From Agrococcus sp. KRD186 (lineage in GTDB: Bacteria; Actinomycetota; Actinomycetes; Actinomycetales; Microbacteriaceae), in contig NZ_JABFAP010000001.1 in NCBI RefSeq assembly GCF_017168255.1, positions 1,005,335-1,069,334 of the forward strand: DNA of 64,000 nt, in the 5' to 3' direction. Every line of letters starts with the position of its first letter. The stretch's first letter is position 1. Positions 61,342 through 64,000 of this stretch are shown here, piece after piece. Made by a program: the position numbers and the translations under genes. The notes beneath the pieces are model-generated. The model saw only the letters and a program-made list of their open reading frames with translations, made no database searches and was not told the origin of the DNA.

Positions 61342-62462
61342 TGCGCATCCGCGGCGCCGTGCTGCGCGCGATCGGCGCCGAGCGCCCCTTCGCGCAGTCG
61401 CAGCCGCTCGAGCTGGTCGAGCTCGAGCTCGACGACCCCGGCCCCGGTGAGCTGCTGATCCGCATCGAGGCCGCCGGCCTGTGCCACAGCGACCTCTCTG
61501 TGGTCGACGGCGCACGCCCCCGCCCGGTGCCGATGCTGCTGGGCCACGAGGCCGCCGGCATCGTCGAGGCGCTCGGCGAGGGCGTCGACGACGTGGCGCT
61601 CGGCGATCGCGTCGTGACGACGTTCCTGCCGCGCTGCGGCGAGTGTGCGGCGTGCGCCACCGACGGCCGGCTGCCCTGCGAGCGCGGCAGTGCCTCGAAC
61701 GGCGCGGGCGAGCTGCTCGGCGGCGGGCGGCGCCTGCATGAGGTGGGCGACGTGGGCCGGGGAGCGGACGTGCACCATCATCTGGGCGTCTCCGCCTTCG
61801 CGACGCACGCGGTGCTCGATCGCCGCTCGGTGGTGCCGGTCGGTGCCGACGTGCCGCCGCAGGTCGCGGCCGTGCTCGGCTGCGCGATGCTCACCGGCGG
61901 CGGCGCAGTCGTCAACGCCGGCAAGCCGGCCGAAGGCGACGACATCGTGATCGTCGGTCTCGGCGGCGTCGGCATGGCCGCACTGCTGGCGGCAGCGTCA
62001 CTGGGGCTCGGCAGGGTCATCGGGGTGGATGCGGTGCCCGCCAAGCTCGACACGGCACGCGAGCTGGGCGCGCACCTCGCGCTCTCCCCCGACGAGGCGC
62101 TCGATCGGGGACTGCGGGCACCCGTGGTGATCGAGGCCGCCGGCCACCCGAAGGCGTTCGAGACCGCCTTCGCCCTCACCGCGCCCGGCGGGACGACCGT
62201 GACCGTCGGCCTGCCGCATCCGGATGCCCGGTCGTCGCTGTCGCCGCTGACGTTCACCGCCGAGGCGCGCACGGTGATCGGCTCCTACCTGGGTTCGGCC
62301 GTGCCCTCGCGCGACATCCCGCGCTACGAGCAGCTGTGGCGCGAGGGGCGGCTGCCGGCGGAGGCGCTCGTGACGAGCGAGATCGCGCTCGAGCAGCTCA
62401 ACGAGGCGCTCGACACGCTCGCCGACGGCAAGGCGATCCGGCAGGTCGTGCGGTTCGGCTGA
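61341..62462 (+). CDS. zinc-dependent alcohol dehydrogenase
   Basis: 373 residues, class III-like medium-chain ADH. Catalytic zinc: C48 (AGLCHSD) and H69 (LLGHEAAG). Structural zinc: C99, C102, C105, C113. Rossmann GLGGVGMAA. Substrate unknown; context suggests alcohol or semialdehyde metabolism with the dehydrogenase before it. ATG overlaps the mmsB stop by one base. Confidence 0.92.
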   Translation: MRIRGAVLRAIGAERPFAQSQPLELVELELDDPGPGELLIRIEAAGLCHSDLSVVDGARPRPVPMLLGHEAAGIVEALGEGVDDVALGDRVVTTFLPRCGECAACATDGRLPCERGSASNGAGELLGGGRRLHEVGDVGRGADVHHHLGVSAFATHAVLDRRSVVPVGADVPPQVAAVLGCAMLTGGGAVVNAGKPAEGDDIVIVGLGGVGMAALLAAASLGLGRVIGVDAVPAKLDTARELGAHLALSPDEALDRGLRAPVVIEAAGHPKAFETAFALTAPGGTTVTVGLPHPDARSSLSPLTFTAEARTVIGSYLGSAVPSRDIPRYEQLWREGRLPAEALVTSEIALEQLNEALDTLADGKAIRQVVRFG

Positions 62463-62465
62463 CGC

Positions 62466-62885
62466 TCACGGGAGCAGCTCGTCCGATCCTCCGTCACACT
62501 GCAGGTTCCATCCTCGGCTCGCCATCGCCGCGTCCAGATCGGCCGGCGGCACGGCAGCCACCTCGATCGAGGGGATGGATGAGCCGTAGCTGCACGTCGC
62601 GACGATGGCCCAGTCGTGGTAGCCGGCCGGCGGCGCGCCCTCGAACACGTCCTGCGCCTGCCCGACGCCCGTCGCGATCCGGGCGTCGATCATGCCGATC
62701 GTGCCCTCGCGCGCCAGCGCCAGTGCATCGCCCACGGTAACCCCTGAACCGGGCTCGATCGCTGCGAGCACGGCCGTGATCTCGGGCTCGGAGAGCGGCG
62801 CGGGCCCCGAGGCGCACCCCGTCAGCAGCAGCGCGGCACCCCCGACCAGCGCAGCCACGGTCGCGCGGGTCGACCTCGTCACCAT
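62466..62885 (-). CDS. hypothetical lipoprotein
   Basis: 139 residues: signal peptide with lipobox LTGC (C24), then a small secreted domain without recognised homology; conserved Cys in IVATCSYGS and LQCDGG could form a disulfide. ATG with an AGGAGG site. The longer frame overlaps the AlkP gene and is rejected. Confidence 0.75.
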   Translation of the reverse strand: MVTRSTRATVAALVGGAALLLTGCASGPAPLSEPEITAVLAAIEPGSGVTVGDALALAREGTIGMIDARIATGVGQAQDVFEGAPPAGYHDWAIVATCSYGSSIPSIEVAAVPPADLDAAMASRGWNLQCDGGSDELLP

Positions 62886-62941
62886 GGACGCCTCCTCCTG
62901 GGCGCCGTCGCCCCTCAGCCGCAGAGTAGCCGAGTTGCCGC

Positions 62942-64000
62942 TCACGCGAAGGCGCCGAAGCGGCGCAGCGGCACGCGCAGCTCGTCGGGCGTCAGCGAGC
63001 CGTGCTGACCGATCATGCCGCGGGCCTTGTCGAGCTCGTCGACGTAGATCGCGCGCCGGCCGCGCGCAGCGACGAGCACGTCGCCCAGCCGCGGCGCGAC
63101 CTCCGGGTGCAGCGGCCCCAGCCAGCCGGCGTCGACCACCTGCTGCCTGGTGGCGACCCACGCCGCATCGCCGAGCCATGCCTGCCACTCGTGCGCCAGC
63201 GCATCCGCCGTCGTGCCCTCGGCCTGCGCCTCGGCCGACAGATGCAGCTGCAGGCACCGCGGCTCCCCCGCCACGTGCGCAACGGCATCGAGCAGCCCCT
63301 GCGGCACGATGAGGTGAGCGGATGCGTCGACGTCGACCATGCCGTGATCTGCGGTGACGATGAGGCCCGTCTGGTGCGGCAGCGCGTCGGCGAGCGCACG
63401 GATGTGGCCGTCGAGCTGCTCGAGGGCGTCGATCCAGCGGTCGCTCTGCCAGCCGTGCTCGTGGCCGATGCGGTCGAGCTCCGGCACGTAGAGGTAGACC
63501 AGCGCGCGCTCGCGGGCAGCCTCGGCAGCGATCGCGAAGCGGTCAGCCATCGAGCGGCCGCCCCGGTACTCAGCACCGCGCAGCACCGCGTGCGTGAAGC
63601 CGCTCTCGGCGTGCTTCGGCTCCGCGATCACGATCGACGGCTGCTGCTCGAAGAGGGTCGGCAGGCGCTGCCAGAGGGCCGGATCCATCGGCCCGCCCCA
63701 GTCGCGCAGCTGGTTACGCACCCCCACCCCGGGCACGAGCGCGTCGTAGCCGACGATGCCGTGCTCACCGGCCAGCGCGCCGGTCGTCAGGCTCGCCAGC
63801 GCCACCGCGGTGGTGGAGGGGAAGCCCGCGTCGAGCGATCCGCCCGGCGCCGTCGCGAGGGTGCGCGCGTGCCCGGCGCGCTGCCCGAGCTGGGCCGCGC
63901 CGAGGCCGTCGACCAGCAGCACGACGGCGGTCTGCACCGCCGGCAGCGAAAGGGCGTTGGGCTCGCCGCGCGTGGCGAGCGACGAGCTGCGCAGAACGTC
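62942..64000 (-). CDS. AlkP-superfamily nucleotide pyrophosphatase/phosphodiesterase-like protein (5' end off window)
   Basis: At least 352 residues; the frame is open to the window edge, so the start is missing. Metal and nucleophile residues: LLVDGLG (Asp), FPSTTAVALASLTTG (Thr nucleophile), ELDRIGHEHG (Asp, His) and TADHGMVD (Asp-His), a two-metal site of the NPP/AlkP group. Upstream residues GEPNALSLPAVQTAVV match the usual longer N-terminus. Substrate unknown. Confidence 0.85.
   Translation of the reverse strand, partial: DVLRSSSLATRGEPNALSLPAVQTAVVLLVDGLGAAQLGQRAGHARTLATAPGGSLDAGFPSTTAVALASLTTGALAGEHGIVGYDALVPGVGVRNQLRDWGGPMDPALWQRLPTLFEQQPSIVIAEPKHAESGFTHAVLRGAEYRGGRSMADRFAIAAEAARERALVYLYVPELDRIGHEHGWQSDRWIDALEQLDGHIRALADALPHQTGLIVTADHGMVDVDASAHLIVPQGLLDAVAHVAGEPRCLQLHLSAEAQAEGTTADALAHEWQAWLGDAAWVATRQQVVDAGWLGPLHPEVAPRLGDVLVAARGRRAIYVDELDKARGMIGQHGSLTPDELRVPLRRFGAFA

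Noticed and set aside
1-64000. New defence, secretion or biosynthetic system
   Set aside because: All clusters match known core families; no unusual multi-gene module with unknown, co-oriented genes was found.

Overview
The window is ordinary-looking chromosome from a high-GC (roughly 70% by eye) Gram-positive actinobacterium. The protein set and gene order suggest Microbacteriaceae, perhaps Agrococcus-like; the genus is a guess. Supporting signs are the actinobacterial DUF3000, DUF3093, DUF3159, DUF3710 and DUF4193 families, SepH, a DUF349 protein beside a cyclophilin, relA and rarA, many GTG starts, and -10 boxes of the TANNNT type. I found no integrase, transposase, phage gene, CRISPR array or defence locus. 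Nearly everything is core metabolism and information processing, packed with 1-4 nt overlaps.

Layout. 1-7373 (minus): one long operon, small membrane protein - alaS - ruvX - mltG - aroE - aroC - aroK - aroB (aroB runs off the left edge). 7484-9600 (minus): rpsD and rarA. 9738-12282 (plus): cyclophilin-type isomerase and a DUF349 protein. 12364-20968 (minus): relA, secF, secD, yajC, ruvB, ruvA, ruvC, yebC, with a small plus-strand membrane protein gene wedged between ruvC and ruvA. 21004-26827 (minus): a membrane protein, an EamA exporter, pdxT/pdxS (PLP synthesis), a HIT-family Ap4A enzyme and thrS. 27018-28177: a hypothetical gene and four tRNA genes (Val-GAC, Cys, Gly on minus; Val-CAC on plus). 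28229-36182: a cytosolic Cys-rich copper-storage-like protein, a DUF4126 protein, a degenerate SDR, amtB with a very good GlnR-box match, nhaA, zapE, a rhodanese/SufE pair and a membrane-anchored hydrolase. 36205-44251: DUF3000, RNase D, the fadA/fadB beta-oxidation pair, a class I methyltransferase, NAD(P)HX dehydratase and a pentapeptide-repeat-leader protein. 44325-48407: an Ehu-type (ectoine/amino acid) ABC importer with a divergent GntR/FCD regulator. 48414-57351: dxs, a methyltransferase, aconitase with an 18-bp palindrome upstream, DUF3159, DUF3710, dut, DUF3093, DUF4193. 57586-62462 (plus): sepH, then an MHS-family symporter, a 3-hydroxyisobutyrate dehydrogenase-like protein and a zinc alcohol dehydrogenase. 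62466-64000 (minus): a lipoprotein and an AlkP-superfamily protein running off the right edge.

I did not find a convincing new multi-gene system. The best leads are regulatory or architectural: a GlnR site before amtB, a large palindrome before aconitase, repeated leaderless-promoter spacing (TANNNT, 6 nt, start codon), two convergent gene pairs that share one CTAG as both stop codons, a plus-strand gene that splits ruvC from ruvA, and several in-frame or junction tandem repeats.
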